From Undibacterium piscinae (GTDB taxonomy: Bacteria > Pseudomonadota > Gammaproteobacteria > Burkholderiales > Burkholderiaceae_D): a stretch of DNA of 64,000 nt. Made by a program: the position numbers and the translations under genes. The notes beneath the pieces are model-generated. The model ran no database searches. It was not told the DNA's origin and saw only the letters and a list, made by a program, of their open reading frames with translations. This document shows positions 35,695-45,115 of the stretch, piece after piece. The DNA lies in assembly GCA_003970805.2 (NCBI GenBank), contig CP051152.1, positions 2,046,001 through 2,110,000 of the forward strand, written 5' to 3'. Position 1 is the first letter of the stretch. The number at the start of each line of letters is the position of its first letter.

Positions 35695-37200
35695 TTAGAA
35701 GCGCGGCAGATCGGGGAACTTTAAGGCCCCTTTCTTCACATGCATGCGACCGTATTCGGCGCAACGATGCAGGCTAGGAATCGCCTTATCGGGGTTGAGC
35801 AAAGCGGCCGGATCAAAGGCACGCTTAACGGCCCAGAATGCCGCCAGTTCCTGTGCCGAAAATTGCACGCACATGGAACCGATCTTTTCTATCCCTACCC
35901 CATGTTCGCCGGTAATGGTGCCACCTACCGCCACGCACAACTCAAGGATCTCGGCACCAAAGGCTTCGGCGCGATGAAACTCGCCGGGCTGGTTGGCATC
36001 AAACAAAATCAGCGGATGCAGATTGCCGTCACCGGCATGGAACACATTGGCGCAACGCAAGCCATATTTGACTTCCATATCGGCGATGCCCAGTAGTACC
36101 TGCGCCAAATTCTTGCGCGGGATAGTGCCATCCATGCAGTAGTAATCGGGAGAGATACGGCCCGCCGCCGGAAACGCATTCTTGCGGCCCGACCAGAATT
36201 TCATGCGCTCGGCTTCGCTTTGCGACACCGCAATCGCGGTAGCTCCGGCTTGTTGCAATACCGCGCTCATGCGCCCTATCTCTTCTTCCACTTCCTCTGC
36301 GGTGCCGTCCGATTCGCACAGCAAAATCGCCTCGGCATCGGTATCGTAACCAGCCTTAACATACGGCTCGACCATGCGCGACGAAGTCTTGTCCATCATT
36401 TCCAGCCCAGCCGGGATGATGCCGGCCGCAATCACATTGGCCACCGCATTACCGGCCTTGATTACATCATCGAATGAGGCCATGATGACCCTGGCAATTT
36501 GCGGTTTCGGTACCAGCTTAACCAACACTTCGGTGACGACGCCCAGCATACCTTCGGAACCGATGAAGACTGCCAGCAAATCGAGCCCGGGGGCATCCAG
36601 CATCGCCCCGCCCAGCTCTATGATCTCGCCATCCATCGTCACCGCACGCACAGCCAGGACATTGTGTACAGTCAGGCCATATTTAAGACAGTGCACACCG
36701 CCCGAATTCTCGGCGACATTACCGCCTATGCTGCAGGCGATTTGTGAAGACGGATCCGGAGCGTAATACAAATCATGAACGCCAACCGCCTCCGAGATCG
36801 CCAGATTGCGTACGCCCGGCTGCACCCTGGCAGTCCTGGCATACGCATCGACATTGAGTATCTTATTTAACCTGGCGGTGGACAGCACCACGCCATCGGC
36901 GATAGGCATGGCGCCGCCGGACAAGCCGGTACCGGCGCCACGCGGCACGATAGGCACTTGCATTTCACGGCACACCTGGATAATCGCGAGCACCTGCGCC
37001 TCGCTTTCAGGCAAGCTCACCACCATAGGTAGTTGGCGGTAGGCGGTCAGGCCATCGCACTCGTAGGGACGGGTATCCTCTTCGTGATACAACACGCTAT
37101 GCTTGGGCAATACCGCACGCAAGGCGGCTACTACGGCGCTCTGACGTTGCTGGTGTTGTCTTACTTGCTGTTCGGACTGCTCCGGATTGTTTAGCTCCAT
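35695..37200 (-). CDS. glcD: Glycolate oxidase FAD-linked subunit
   Basis: A 501-residue FAD enzyme that oxidises glycolate to glyoxylate together with GlcE and GlcF. The PCMH FAD-binding block is visible in VPIVPRGAGTGLSGGAMPIA and CSIGGNVAENSGGVHCLKYG; the C-terminal FAD-oxidase half has NVFHAGDGNLHPLILFD and GGTITGEHGVGIEK. The end FDPAALLNPDKAIPSL matches the family; a basic 25-residue tail follows. It is the first gene of the glc set. A terminator upstream separates it from erpA. Confidence 0.95.
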   Translation of the reverse strand: MELNNPEQSEQQVRQHQQRQSAVVAALRAVLPKHSVLYHEEDTRPYECDGLTAYRQLPMVVSLPESEAQVLAIIQVCREMQVPIVPRGAGTGLSGGAMPIADGVVLSTARLNKILNVDAYARTARVQPGVRNLAISEAVGVHDLYYAPDPSSQIACSIGGNVAENSGGVHCLKYGLTVHNVLAVRAVTMDGEIIELGGAMLDAPGLDLLAVFIGSEGMLGVVTEVLVKLVPKPQIARVIMASFDDVIKAGNAVANVIAAGIIPAGLEMMDKTSSRMVEPYVKAGYDTDAEAILLCESDGTAEEVEEEIGRMSAVLQQAGATAIAVSQSEAERMKFWSGRKNAFPAAGRISPDYYCMDGTIPRKNLAQVLLGIADMEVKYGLRCANVFHAGDGNLHPLILFDANQPGEFHRAEAFGAEILELCVAVGGTITGEHGVGIEKIGSMCVQFSAQELAAFWAVKRAFDPAALLNPDKAIPSLHRCAEYGRMHVKKGALKFPDLPRF

Positions 37201-37293
37201 AACTTCTCCTTCTTATTTTTATCCAGTGTAATGAGCTTTTCGCTACTTGTGATGAATTGTTATCAGCTGCAACATTGAATTTATTTCAGGCAC

Positions 37294-37323
37294 AAAAAAA
37301 GGACGCCGCAGCGTCCTTTTTTT
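37294..37323 (-). terminator. Terminator between erpA and glcD
   Basis: GGACGC, CGCA, GCGTCC flanked by seven A and seven T; works on either strand and lies just past the erpA stop. Confidence 0.92.
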
Positions 37324-37335
37324 CTACGCGGCAAA

Positions 37336-37686
37336 TTATGCCGAGAAAGATGATCCACAACCACAGGTAGATTCCGCATTCGGATTCTTGATCACGAATT
37401 GCGCACCTTCCAGATCGTCTTTGTAATCAATTTCAGCACCAACCAGGTACTGGAAACTCATCGCATCGATCAGCAACTGCACACCGTTTTTATCCATTAC
37501 GGTATCGTCTTCATTGGTGATTTCATCAAAAGTAAAACCGTACTGGAAACCGGAGCATCCGCCACCCTGCACGAATACGCGCAGTTTCAGATCTGGATTA
37601 CCCTCTTCCGCGATCAGCTCCGCCACTTTGGAAGCGGCGCTATCGGTAAAAACTATCGGACTTGGCATTTCGGCTACTGCGTTCAT
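37336..37686 (-). CDS. erpA: Iron-sulfur cluster insertion protein
   Basis: A 116-residue A-type carrier that hands Fe-S clusters to apoproteins. The three cluster cysteines are seen: [11 protein letters not shown] and the C-terminal STCGCGSSF. The segment [20 protein letters not shown] is typical of ErpA rather than IscA. It is a single gene with a terminator after it, and lies next to a bactofilin gene and argC, a common order in Burkholderiales. Confidence 0.95.
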   Translation of the reverse strand: MNAVAEMPSPIVFTDSAASKVAELIAEEGNPDLKLRVFVQGGGCSGFQYGFTFDEITNEDDTVMDKNGVQLLIDAMSFQYLVGAEIDYKDDLEGAQFVIKNPNAESTCGCGSSFSA

Positions 37687-37740
37687 TTGTTGCTCCTACA
37701 ATTCGGTGTCAGGTCTTCATTATAGACCACAATTTACATG

Positions 37741-38130
37741 CTAGTTTGATGCGGCCAACTTCAGCACAGGTTCAGCCGCTTGCTGGTCATGCGCTAACTT
37801 GCCGGTAACCAAGGCGCCGCTCATCATTTCTAGTGCCTTATAGTGCACATCACCGGAAATTCTCGATTTTGCCTGCAACTCTATCAATTCGGTGGAAAAC
37901 ACCGGACCATTGATCTCGCCATTGACAACAATGTGGGCGGCGCGTACTTCTCCGTCTATCTTCGCCTGCTCGGAAATGACCAGCATACTGGAAACACCGG
38001 CTTCGGCAATCACATTGCCCTTGACATGACCATCTATGCGCAGACCGCCCTTAAAAAGCACATTGCCTTCTATGCTGGTCGATACGCCTATCAAACTATC
38101 AATGGTATTTTTATTTTTGCGACTAAACAT
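37741..38130 (-). CDS. Bactofilin
   Basis: A 129-residue bactofilin (DUF583), a small beta-helical polymer-forming cytoskeletal protein. The core repeats IDSLIGVSTSIEGNVLFKGG, LRIDGHVKGNVIA and RISGDVHYKALEMMSGALVTG show the regular glycines of the beta-helix. The ATG at 38130 is preferred over the one at 38136, because GAGGAA is six bases before the first and touches the second. The short N-terminus FSRKNKN may bind the membrane. It is followed upstream by a DUF6776 gene on the same strand with a 76-base gap. Confidence 0.9.
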   Translation of the reverse strand: MFSRKNKNTIDSLIGVSTSIEGNVLFKGGLRIDGHVKGNVIAEAGVSSMLVISEQAKIDGEVRAAHIVVNGEINGPVFSTELIELQAKSRISGDVHYKALEMMSGALVTGKLAHDQQAAEPVLKLAASN

Positions 38131-38206
38131 GAGCATTTCCTCAGAGTCTGTTTAAAAAAGTATCGTATTTCTCAAATTTGCATTTCTCATGCCTGTAAGC
38201 GCAGGC

Positions 38207-38932
38207 TTACAGATTGATCGATTGCTGGGCGCGCTGTACGCCTTTATCCATGACCTTCACCTGAATTGCCTTCACCGTAACCCCTTCGGGCAAGGTGATC
38301 AAGCCCTCTAGCCGCTGATAATGCCTGAAAAACAGTTTCAGCTTACCCGCCTCGCCAGCCTTGGCATCAGGGAATTGCATCATAGCAGGTTTACCCGCCT
38401 GCACCAGCGTTAGCGTGAACTGCATTTCACCGCTAAAATCCCGATTTCCCTTGCCGCCCTGCATCACCAATACGCGGTAGCGCAGCTGATTCGGTGCCGC
38501 CATTTCAGCTTTGATACGCTGTATGGTAACGCCCTCAGGCCCGGTAGTGACGGGCATCACGCTCTCAAAAAAAGCCAGGTCATCTTTCAGCTTCAGGTTT
38601 TCCGCCGTCAGGCTCTTGACCTGATCGCCCAATTGTTTCTGGGTCGATTTCTCAATATTTTGCTGACTCTCTATGGTGTTGGCGGCAGCCGCCAGTTTAT
38701 CTCTTTCAGCGGCCAGTTGATCGACTTGCTGCTGCAACAAATCCAGGCGTTCTGCACTAAATTTAGGACCGAAAGCGAAACTACGCCCGAGATCATAGGT
38801 CCACATGGCAATTGCACCACTCATGCCTAGCACCAGCACAACCAGGGCCAGTTTGATCCCCCAGGGTTGCTGGTGACTAATCGTCATTTTTGACGCTGCA
38901 ACGCGTCGCTGCCAGAAGCGGGACTTTGCCAT
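38207..38932 (-). CDS. DUF6776 family membrane protein with coiled coil
   Basis: A 241-residue protein with one membrane helix at about residues 27-45 (LALVVLVLGMSGAIAMW), then a coiled coil (LDLLQQQVDQLAAERDKLAA to about residue 120) and a beta-rich C-terminal domain (GVTIQRIKAEMAAPNQLRYR). It is conserved beside bactofilin genes in betaproteobacteria, so a role in the cell envelope or with the cytoskeleton is plausible. The biochemical function is unknown. It ends 17 bases past the argC stop on the same strand, so co-transcription with argC is likely. Confidence 0.75.
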   Translation of the reverse strand: MAKSRFWQRRVAASKMTISHQQPWGIKLALVVLVLGMSGAIAMWTYDLGRSFAFGPKFSAERLDLLQQQVDQLAAERDKLAAAANTIESQQNIEKSTQKQLGDQVKSLTAENLKLKDDLAFFESVMPVTTGPEGVTIQRIKAEMAAPNQLRYRVLVMQGGKGNRDFSGEMQFTLTLVQAGKPAMMQFPDAKAGEAGKLKLFFRHYQRLEGLITLPEGVTVKAIQVKVMDKGVQRAQQSINL

Positions 38933-38948
38933 GTATCAGGCGGGCCGC

Positions 38949-39986
38949 TTAAGGCATCACAGGAACATGCATCAGGCCGGTGGTTTCATCCAGGCCAAAC
39001 ATGATGTTCATACATTGCACCGCCTGGCCGGAAGAACCCTTGACCAGATTATCCTGCACCACCAACACCACCACGGTATTGCTGCCTGCCGGCCTGTGCA
39101 AGGCCAGACGTAACATATTTGAGCCACGGGTAGAACGTGTTTCAGGATGCGAGCCAAATGGCATCACATCGACAAAAGGCTCATCCTTATAAGCGTCTTC
39201 AAACAAGGACTGCAAGGCTTCATTGCTGATCTCTGCGGTCAAACGCGCATACAAGGTGGAATGCATGCCACGTATCATAGGCACCAGATGCGGCGTAAAC
39301 ATCAGGCCAACCTTATCGGCGCTGATATGCTGCAACTGCTCGACCGTTTCAGGAGTATGTCTGTGACCCGATACGCCATACGCTTTGAAGCTATCGCTGG
39401 ACTCGGAAAACAGGAAACCAATTTCCGCCTTGCGCCCGGCGCCGGAAACACCCGATTTGCAATCGGCGATCAGGTTGGCGGCATCGACGATACCCGCCTT
39501 AAGCAAGGGGGCAAAACCCAGTTGCATGGTAGTCGGGTAGCAACCCGGGTTGCCGATCACGCGGGCGGACTTGATCGCCTCACGATTGAGTTCAGGCAAG
39601 CCATACACCGCTTCTTTCAGAATCTCGGTGCAGCTATGCGGAATGCCGTACCATTTTTCGAACTGGGCAACATCCTGCAAACGGAAATCCGCCGCCAGAT
39701 CGATCACTTTCACGCCGGCGGCCAGCAATTCCGGCGCCTGCGCCATTGCCACGCCATGCGGAGTCGCGAAAAACACCACATCGCATTCGGTCAGTTTCGC
39801 TTTATCGGGTGAACAAAAGGCCAGATCAACGCGGCCGCGCAGTGAAGGATACATTTCAGCGACCGGCAGGCCATCTTCTTTACGCGAGGTAATTGCCGTC
39901 AGTTGCGCTTGCGGATGGGTCGCCAATATTCTGAGCAATTCCACGCCTGTGTAACCGGTACCACCCACTATGCCTATTTTGATCAT
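38949..39986 (-). CDS. argC: N-acetyl-gamma-glutamyl-phosphate reductase
   Basis: A 345-residue enzyme that reduces N-acetylglutamyl phosphate with NADPH, the third step of arginine synthesis. The Rossmann motif is [18 protein letters not shown] and the catalytic Cys is in [17 protein letters not shown]. The ATG at 39986 is chosen because AAGG is nine bases upstream; an ATG three codons earlier directly touches that AAGG. No other arg gene is nearby. The gene lies downstream of rplM-rpsI, separated by a terminator. Confidence 0.94.
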   Translation of the reverse strand: MIKIGIVGGTGYTGVELLRILATHPQAQLTAITSRKEDGLPVAEMYPSLRGRVDLAFCSPDKAKLTECDVVFFATPHGVAMAQAPELLAAGVKVIDLAADFRLQDVAQFEKWYGIPHSCTEILKEAVYGLPELNREAIKSARVIGNPGCYPTTMQLGFAPLLKAGIVDAANLIADCKSGVSGAGRKAEIGFLFSESSDSFKAYGVSGHRHTPETVEQLQHISADKVGLMFTPHLVPMIRGMHSTLYARLTAEISNEALQSLFEDAYKDEPFVDVMPFGSHPETRSTRGSNMLRLALHRPAGSNTVVVLVVQDNLVKGSSGQAVQCMNIMFGLDETTGLMHVPVMP

Positions 39987-40166
39987 GCCTTGCATCCTTA
40001 GAAAATATTGACGGGTATTTTAACAGTAGTTTGGCTTACTTCGACGAATCTCAAGAGCGCTAAAACATTCCTCAGAGACACTTGGCTTTAGGCAGATTCC
40101 TCCAAAAACCAAGCTCAGCCAACACGGTAAGCCTGAATAAGAAAAAACCAGGTTTGGCCTGTGAAT

Positions 40167-40196
40167 AAAAAAAGCCGCCAAACATGGCGGCTTTTT
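40167..40196 (-). terminator. Terminator of rplM-rpsI
   Basis: AAAGCCGCC, loop AAACAT, GGCGGCTTTTT with A and T tracts on both sides, 20 bases past the rpsI stop. Confidence 0.92.
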
Positions 40197-40215
40197 GATC
40201 CAGCGAAAAAATGAA

Positions 40216-40609
40216 TTAACGCTTGGAGAATTGCTTTGCGCGACGAGCTTTGCGCAGACCGACTTTTTTACGTTCAACTTCACGTGCATCACGTGTAACG
40301 AAACCAGCTTTTGACAGCTCAGATTTCAAAGTTGCATCGTAGTCGATCAGGGCACGAGTAATACCGTGACGAACTGCACCGGACTGACCGGATTCGCCGC
40401 CGCCGTGAACGTTGACCATAATGTCGAAAGTTTCGAGATTATTTGTCAATTCCAAAGGCTGGCTGATTACCATCAAACCTGTTTTACGAGAAAAAATACT
40501 GGTCTGCTGGCTTACCGTTGACAACGATCTTGCCGCTGCCGGATTTGATGAAAACGCGAGCAACTGCGCTCTTGCGACGGCCAGTTCCGTAGTTGTAATT
40601 ACCGATCAT
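40216..40609 (-). CDS. rpsI: Ribosomal protein S9, one extra base in a homopolymer
   Basis: S9 of the small ribosomal subunit. From the ATG at 40609 the frame reads [20 protein letters not shown] and [12 protein letters not shown], then stops; with one base fewer in the A run at 40491-40496 it continues as [20 protein letters not shown] to the C-terminal [11 protein letters not shown], 130 residues in all. The gene is essential, so this shift is very likely a sequencing error rather than a mutation. The second gene of the rplM-rpsI operon, it starts nine bases after rplM. Confidence 0.93.
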
Positions 40610-40618
40610 GGCTATTCC

Positions 40619-41047
40619 TTAGATGTCGAGAACTTGTGGTTGCTGCGCAGCATGCGGATGAGTTGCCTCTGCATACACTTTGAGCTTTTTGATCATCGCA
40701 TAACCGAGTGGGCCTTTAGGCAACATGCCCTTAACAGCTTTCTCTAATGCACGACCTGGAAAACGCGCTTGCATTTTCTGGAAGTTTGTTTCGTAGATAC
40801 CGCCTGGATAACCAGTGTGACGGTAGTAAATCTTGTTCAGTGCTTTAGTTCCAGTCACACGCAGTTTACCTGCATTGATAACGACGATGAAATCGCCAGT
40901 ATCAACGTGTGGTGTAAATTCTGGTTTGTGCTTGCCGCGTAAACGGAGTGCCACTTCGCTGGCAACACGTCCGAGAATCTTATCTGTCGCGTCAACCACG
41001 AACCAGTCGCGCTGAACCTCATGGCCCTTAGCGGAAAAGGTTTTCAT
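40619..41047 (-). CDS. rplM: Ribosomal protein L13
   Basis: A complete 142-residue L13 of the large ribosomal subunit. It begins [20 protein letters not shown], followed by [20 protein letters not shown] and the RNA-binding [10 protein letters not shown] block; it ends [11 protein letters not shown], as in other betaproteobacteria. The first gene of the operon with rpsI, transcribed from the promoter at 41155-41183 with a leader of about 100 bases that ends in an AGGA ribosome-binding site. Confidence 0.97.
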   Translation of the reverse strand: MKTFSAKGHEVQRDWFVVDATDKILGRVASEVALRLRGKHKPEFTPHVDTGDFIVVINAGKLRVTGTKALNKIYYRHTGYPGGIYETNFQKMQARFPGRALEKAVKGMLPKGPLGYAMIKKLKVYAEATHPHAAQQPQVLDI

Positions 41048-41154
41048 GTTGAATCCTAGTAAAAGTTAAAAACGCCCTTTTTGGTGGTTCTATCAGCACT
41101 TTCCTGACAGACGCATCCTTGTAAAATATCCCCTGGGCGAACAGAGAGTCGGAA

Positions 41155-41183
41155 ATTATAGTATTTACAGGGACTTAGCGCAA
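41155..41183 (-). promoter_or_regulatory. Sigma-70 promoter of rplM-rpsI
   Basis: On the minus strand TTGCGC (41183-41178) and a perfect TATAAT (41160-41155) are 17 bases apart. It gives a leader of about 100 bases before rplM. Confidence 0.75.
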
Positions 41184-41234
41184 GCACTGTTTAAAAATTA
41201 GGCAAAGAATCTGCAAAGTCTGTTTGCTTAAGGC

Positions 41235-41305
41235 AAAAAAAAACCCGAAGGCGTACTTCGGGTAGAAGCCACCACACAAAGTGGCGGAGGAGGCCGGTGC
41301 AAAAC
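41235..41305 (-). ncRNA. Candidate small RNA with its own terminator
   Basis: The 466-base gap 41048-41513 between rplM and osmC holds, besides the rplM promoter, a minus-strand terminator: ACCCGAAG/CTTCGGGT (41243-41263) followed by nine T on that strand. A second hairpin GCCAC/GTGGC (41269-41285) precedes it, and a possible -10 TATTCT lies at 41317-41312. No minus-strand gene ends here, so the terminator needs another transcript. The -35 is weak and expression is inferred only. Confidence 0.35.
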
Positions 41306-41513
41306 GCCTATAGAATAATTAGCAATAAATTGTTTTTTGATAATAGGATAGTCTGTTAGAGGATACAAGACATATCTTATCTAGATTGCACGCATGCCAG
41401 ATTGCTCGCATTGAATACAACACAACTGGCTAGGCACGACCTCCCCCCCATGCTTCAATCGCGTTAATTGTCTATGAGTTACAATACTCAAAAATAATTT
41501 CACAGAGGGAAAC

Positions 41514-41972
41514 ATGGAAGCAACTGTACGTTGGACCGGCTTGTCCGGCATGAGTTTTCTGGCGGAAACCGGTTCCGGTCATGCCGTGTTGATGGATGGC
41601 GCACCAGACGGCGGCGGTCGCAACCTGGCACCGCGGCCTATGGAGATGGTATTACTGGGAACCGGCGGCTGCTCCGCCTATGATGTCGTGCTGATTTTAC
41701 GCAAAAGCAAGCAAGACATCCGTGCCTGCGAAGTAAAACTTACTGCCGAGCGCGCCGAAGTCGAGCCAAAAGTTTTTACAAAAATAAACTTTCATTTCAT
41801 CGTCCGTGGACGCAATCTAAAGGTGACACAGGTAGAGCGCGCCATCAAGTTGTCACATGAAAAATACTGCTCGGCTTCCATCATGCTGGAAAAAACTGCA
41901 CAGATGACGCACAGCTTTGAAATTATCGAAGATCTCGATATGGCTAGCGAACACGATCAGACTACCGGCTGA
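41514..41972 (+). CDS. OsmC family protein
   Basis: A 152-residue OsmC/Ohr-fold protein, a group that includes thiol-dependent peroxidases. The conserved cysteine is in GTGGCSAYDVVLILRKSKQ and the second in SHEKYCSASIMLEKTAQM. Its length and the GCSAYDV block resemble E. coli YhfA more than Ohr or OsmC proper, so the peroxidase role is uncertain. GAGGGA lies before the ATG. Its 3' end overlaps the convergent BPSS1780-type gene by 16 bases. Confidence 0.88.
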   Translation: MEATVRWTGLSGMSFLAETGSGHAVLMDGAPDGGGRNLAPRPMEMVLLGTGGCSAYDVVLILRKSKQDIRACEVKLTAERAEVEPKVFTKINFHFIVRGRNLKVTQVERAIKLSHEKYCSASIMLEKTAQMTHSFEIIEDLDMASEHDQTTG

Positions 41973-42751
41973 TCCTCTGAATTCGACCCGACTGACTCCG
42001 TTTTACCAAAAATTTCGGTGTAAGTCGGGTAAAAAGAACAGTACATCACTACCGTCAGGATGACCGACAAAGGCATCAGGATAATCATCAGTGTCATCGC
42101 ATTGCCGACTATCACGGCAATGATCAGACTGGCCACCAAAGGCAGCAAGACTCCAAGGCCGATCCAAGCCAGACCATAGACGCTAAACGCGGCAGCGGCG
42201 CGGCGTACCGCAAAAAAACTATAAAACACTGCCTTGCCAACTCCCATCTTCTGCCAGGCAATCAACGGTGCGGCGAACCAGAATGCCATCAGGGCCGGCA
42301 GATACACCAGTCCGGAAAACAGCATACTCCAGAACATCCCGGTCTGCGGCAGGCTATCTGGCTCCATCGGCTTTTGGCTCATGACAAATTCCCAGAACAC
42401 GCCCTCATCAATCAGGCTCGATGCTCCTATCGCCAATATTGCGGCCAGAATATATAACACCCCTAATTTCAATAGATTGCCAATCGCCGGAGAGCGAAAA
42501 CCGACTAGCAGCAAATTGGGATAGATGCGCTGCCCTTGCTCAATCTGACGACAGGCTTGCATGAAACTCATGGAAAACACGGGAACCAGCAGCAAAGGAA
42601 GAATTTGCCCGGCCACTGGTATCAGACCCATCGCCATATTGATGAACATATACGCAAAAAACAGCGTCAGCATTTCTGCCGGCTGCTTTTTAAAAAGCGT
42701 AAAGCCTTGTTTGACCCAGGTCCAACCGGTCATTGCATTCAGAGTATTCAT
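41957..42751 (-). CDS. BPSS1780 family membrane protein
   Basis: A 264-residue inner-membrane protein with about six hydrophobic segments and no known enzyme motif. It begins NAMTGWTWVKQGFTLFKKQP, characteristic of the BPSS1780 family of betaproteobacteria, and has the conserved ALMAFWFAAPLIAWQKMGVG near the middle. Function is unknown. The start overlaps the thrB stop by one base (TAATG on the minus strand), so it is translationally coupled to homoserine kinase. It overlaps the convergent osmC-like gene by 16 bases at the 3' end. Confidence 0.85.
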   Translation of the reverse strand: MNTLNAMTGWTWVKQGFTLFKKQPAEMLTLFFAYMFINMAMGLIPVAGQILPLLLVPVFSMSFMQACRQIEQGQRIYPNLLLVGFRSPAIGNLLKLGVLYILAAILAIGASSLIDEGVFWEFVMSQKPMEPDSLPQTGMFWSMLFSGLVYLPALMAFWFAAPLIAWQKMGVGKAVFYSFFAVRRAAAAFSVYGLAWIGLGVLLPLVASLIIAVIVGNAMTLMIILMPLSVILTVVMYCSFYPTYTEIFGKTESVGSNSEDQPVV

Positions 42752-43725
42752 TAATTTTTTTGCAAATTTTGTGGCAAAGGCGGCGCCTCACGTGTCTCTC
42801 TCAAGCGCAAAATACGCTCAAAATGACCCGGATCATGCGGCGTCAGCATTTCCGCATCGCGCGGCTGATGGTAGTCATATAAACGAGAGAGCCAGAAGCG
42901 GAATGCCGCAGCCCTGAGCATAGTACGCCAGGCGACCGCCTCGCCTTCGGTAAACGGACGTACCGCATGGTAGGCATCGAGCATCGCATTCACGCGTGCC
43001 AGATCCAGTTCGCCGCTATCGAGATCGATACACCAGTCATTGACCGTCACGGCCACGTCAAAAATCCAGGTATCACAACCGGCAAAGTAAAAATCAAAGA
43101 AGCCGGTCAGGCGTTCACCATCGAACATCACGTTATTACGAAACAGGTCGGCGTGCACCGGACCATTCGGCAATGCACGATACAGTTCGGTACTGGCAAA
43201 AGCGTCCTGATGATGAATTTCGGCACGCAATAGATGCTGGTTGGCCTCAGACAAAAACGGCAGTACTTTTGGCGTCGTGGCATGCCACCACTCCAAACCA
43301 CGTAAATTCGGCTGGCGGATCTCAAAATCCTTGGCTGCCAAATGCATGCGCGCCAGCATAGCGCCGACTTCGGCACAATGCACGGGTGCCGGCGACATCT
43401 GCGACGCACCTTCCAGCTTGGTGACTATCGATGCTGGCTTGCCGTGCAAAGCCACCACCAGTTCGCCTTGCGCATTGGCAATCGGCGCCGGTACCAGCAC
43501 ACCATGATCGGCCAGGCGGCGCATCAATTTCAAATAGAAAGGCAGTTGCTCAAAACTGAGATTTTCGAAAATTGTCAGGACAAACTCACCTGATTCCGTC
43601 GTAATAAAAAAATTACTATTTTCTATTCCGGAAGCGATCCCCTTGATTGCCAGCGCTTTCCCGAGAGGAAATTGCGCCATCCATGGAGCGATATCGTCCA
43701 GTGTTACAGGTGTAAATACAGCCAT
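42751..43725 (-). CDS. thrB: Homoserine kinase, type 2
   Basis: A 324-residue kinase of the aminoglycoside-phosphotransferase fold that phosphorylates homoserine in threonine synthesis. It starts [20 protein letters not shown], with [20 protein letters not shown] after it. The catalytic loop is [19 protein letters not shown] and the metal-binding segment [18 protein letters not shown]. It sits between a DUF2782 gene and the BPSS1780 gene, the usual order with polA in this group. A GHMP-type thrB is not seen. Confidence 0.94.
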   Translation of the reverse strand: MAVFTPVTLDDIAPWMAQFPLGKALAIKGIASGIENSNFFITTESGEFVLTIFENLSFEQLPFYLKLMRRLADHGVLVPAPIANAQGELVVALHGKPASIVTKLEGASQMSPAPVHCAEVGAMLARMHLAAKDFEIRQPNLRGLEWWHATTPKVLPFLSEANQHLLRAEIHHQDAFASTELYRALPNGPVHADLFRNNVMFDGERLTGFFDFYFAGCDTWIFDVAVTVNDWCIDLDSGELDLARVNAMLDAYHAVRPFTEGEAVAWRTMLRAAAFRFWLSRLYDYHQPRDAEMLTPHDPGHFERILRLRETREAPPLPQNLQKN

Positions 43726-43742
43726 AGTGATCAGAGTTTAGT

Positions 43743-44195
43743 TTATTTTTTTGCCGGCATACTTGCTGGAACGGAAGCGGACGAGGCTGGCTTCAAAGGT
43801 TCGGGAGCCACAGGCAAAGCCGCTTCATGCTCGACTTCCTTGGCTTCTTTTTTACCGCCAAACTCAAACACTTTCCATTGCGCACCGCGATTGGCATCGC
43901 CCTGCACGGTTCCTCTAGGCGCATTACCAACTTCCTGATCTGGCTTGACCACGTAAGTGCTTTTACCGGATGTCACTTCCACCTCGGTCAGTTTGCCGCC
44001 TACGCGTTTCTCCGTCATTTTTTTCTTGCTGCTGTCAGGCTTGGCAATCGTAATGCCGCTGTCCGGCGCTTCTTCCAGCTTCTCCAGATTCGGTGGCATA
44101 GGCGCAGGCTTGCTCTGCGCCAAGACGCTGACTGGCAACACAAGGCCAAACAGGCATAACATCAGTGCAGAGGTGGTTTTGGATATAGTTTTCAT
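43743..44195 (-). CDS. DUF2782 family secreted protein
   Basis: A 150-residue small protein with an N-terminal signal peptide (ALMLCLFGLVLPVSVLAQS). The core has GKLTEVEVTSGKSTYVV followed by the basic-acidic stretch VQGDANRGAQWKVFEFGG; this matches DUF2782 proteins found between polA and thrB in proteobacteria. The C-terminal tail is rich in Ala, Pro and Ser (PASSASVPASMPAKK). Periplasmic location is likely; function unknown. It is followed 17 bases later by thrB on the same strand. Confidence 0.8.
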   Translation of the reverse strand: MKTISKTTSALMLCLFGLVLPVSVLAQSKPAPMPPNLEKLEEAPDSGITIAKPDSSKKKMTEKRVGGKLTEVEVTSGKSTYVVKPDQEVGNAPRGTVQGDANRGAQWKVFEFGGKKEAKEVEHEAALPVAPEPLKPASSASVPASMPAKK

Positions 44196-44377
44196 GAATA
44201 TTCACGTTGAATGCGGATTAAAGACTATCTTTGATGCGCATTGTAACAAAGCCAGCTTGGCTCTCACAGAGATATCGGCAGCAATTGGCGTCAATTAACG
44301 TGAATGCGGCAAGTTTGTGTCATTACCCCCAAACTTGCCGCAACGATCACATCCATAATAGTCAGGCTAGTGCCATC

Positions 44378-45115
44378 CTACAAATACAGCATGCGCTGCC
44401 GCTCTTCATCGGAAGGCTCAATATCATGCGCCTCATAAAACGCAAAGATCGCGTCGACGATGTTAGCTGGCTCATCAATCACTTGCACCAGATTAAGGTC
44501 GCTGGCGGCGATCATGCCCTTGTCGACCATTTGCGCTTGTATCCAGTCCAGCAAGCCACGCCAAAAGCTGCTGCCGACCAGTATCACCGGAATATGGCGC
44601 GACTTGCCGGTCTGTATCAGGGTCAGCACCTCGCTCAATTCATCCATGGTGCCGAAACCACCGGGAAAGATCACATAGGCATCGGCATATTTGACGAAAG
44701 CCACTTTGCGGGCAAAGAAATGCCTGAAAGTCAGCGAAATATTTTGCCAGGGATTGGTTTTCTGTTCGTGCGGCAACTCTATATTCAAACCCACCGACGC
44801 CGACAAGCCCTCGAAAGCGCCGCGGTTGGCCGCCTCCATAATGCCCGGCCCGCCACCCGAAATGACCGCAAAACCGGCGTCGGACAAGCGCCGCGACACA
44901 TCGACACATTGCAGGTAATACGGATTATCGGCAGCGATACGGGCCGAACCAAAGATAGTCACGGCAGGGTGAACTCCCGACAGTCGCTCGGTAGACTCGA
45001 TAAACTCTGCCATAATCGTGAACATATGCCAGGATTCGCGGGCCTTGAGCGCAGTAGCGCGCTCACCATCGGCAATCTGGCGCAATTTCAATATTCTTTT
45101 TCGGTTGTCTTCCAT
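44378..45115 (-). CDS. LOG family protein (cytokinin-activating type)
   Basis: A 245-residue Rossmann-fold protein of the LOG family, whose members release adenine from AMP or N6-modified AMP. The signatures are SGGGPGIMEAANRGAFEG and PGGFGTMDELSEVLTLIQTG. The ATG at 45115 touches the polA ATG at 45116 on the other strand (the shared CATATG), so the two genes have no spacer; the frame is open by two more codons to a TTG. No ribosome-binding site precedes the start, since the polA poly-A run lies there. The proteobacterial function is not settled. Confidence 0.88.
   Translation of the reverse strand: MEDNRKRILKLRQIADGERATALKARESWHMFTIMAEFIESTERLSGVHPAVTIFGSARIAADNPYYLQCVDVSRRLSDAGFAVISGGGPGIMEAANRGAFEGLSASVGLNIELPHEQKTNPWQNISLTFRHFFARKVAFVKYADAYVIFPGGFGTMDELSEVLTLIQTGKSRHIPVILVGSSFWRGLLDWIQAQMVDKGMIAASDLNLVQVIDEPANIVDAIFAFYEAHDIEPSDEERQRMLYL

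Noticed and set aside
39147-39812. 221-codon plus-strand frame across argC
   Set aside because: It lies wholly antisense to argC, which is complete and conserved.
45018-45115. Upstream start for polA
   Set aside because: It would add 33 residues unlike any polymerase and overlap the LOG gene; the ATG at 45116 with one A fewer is the family start.
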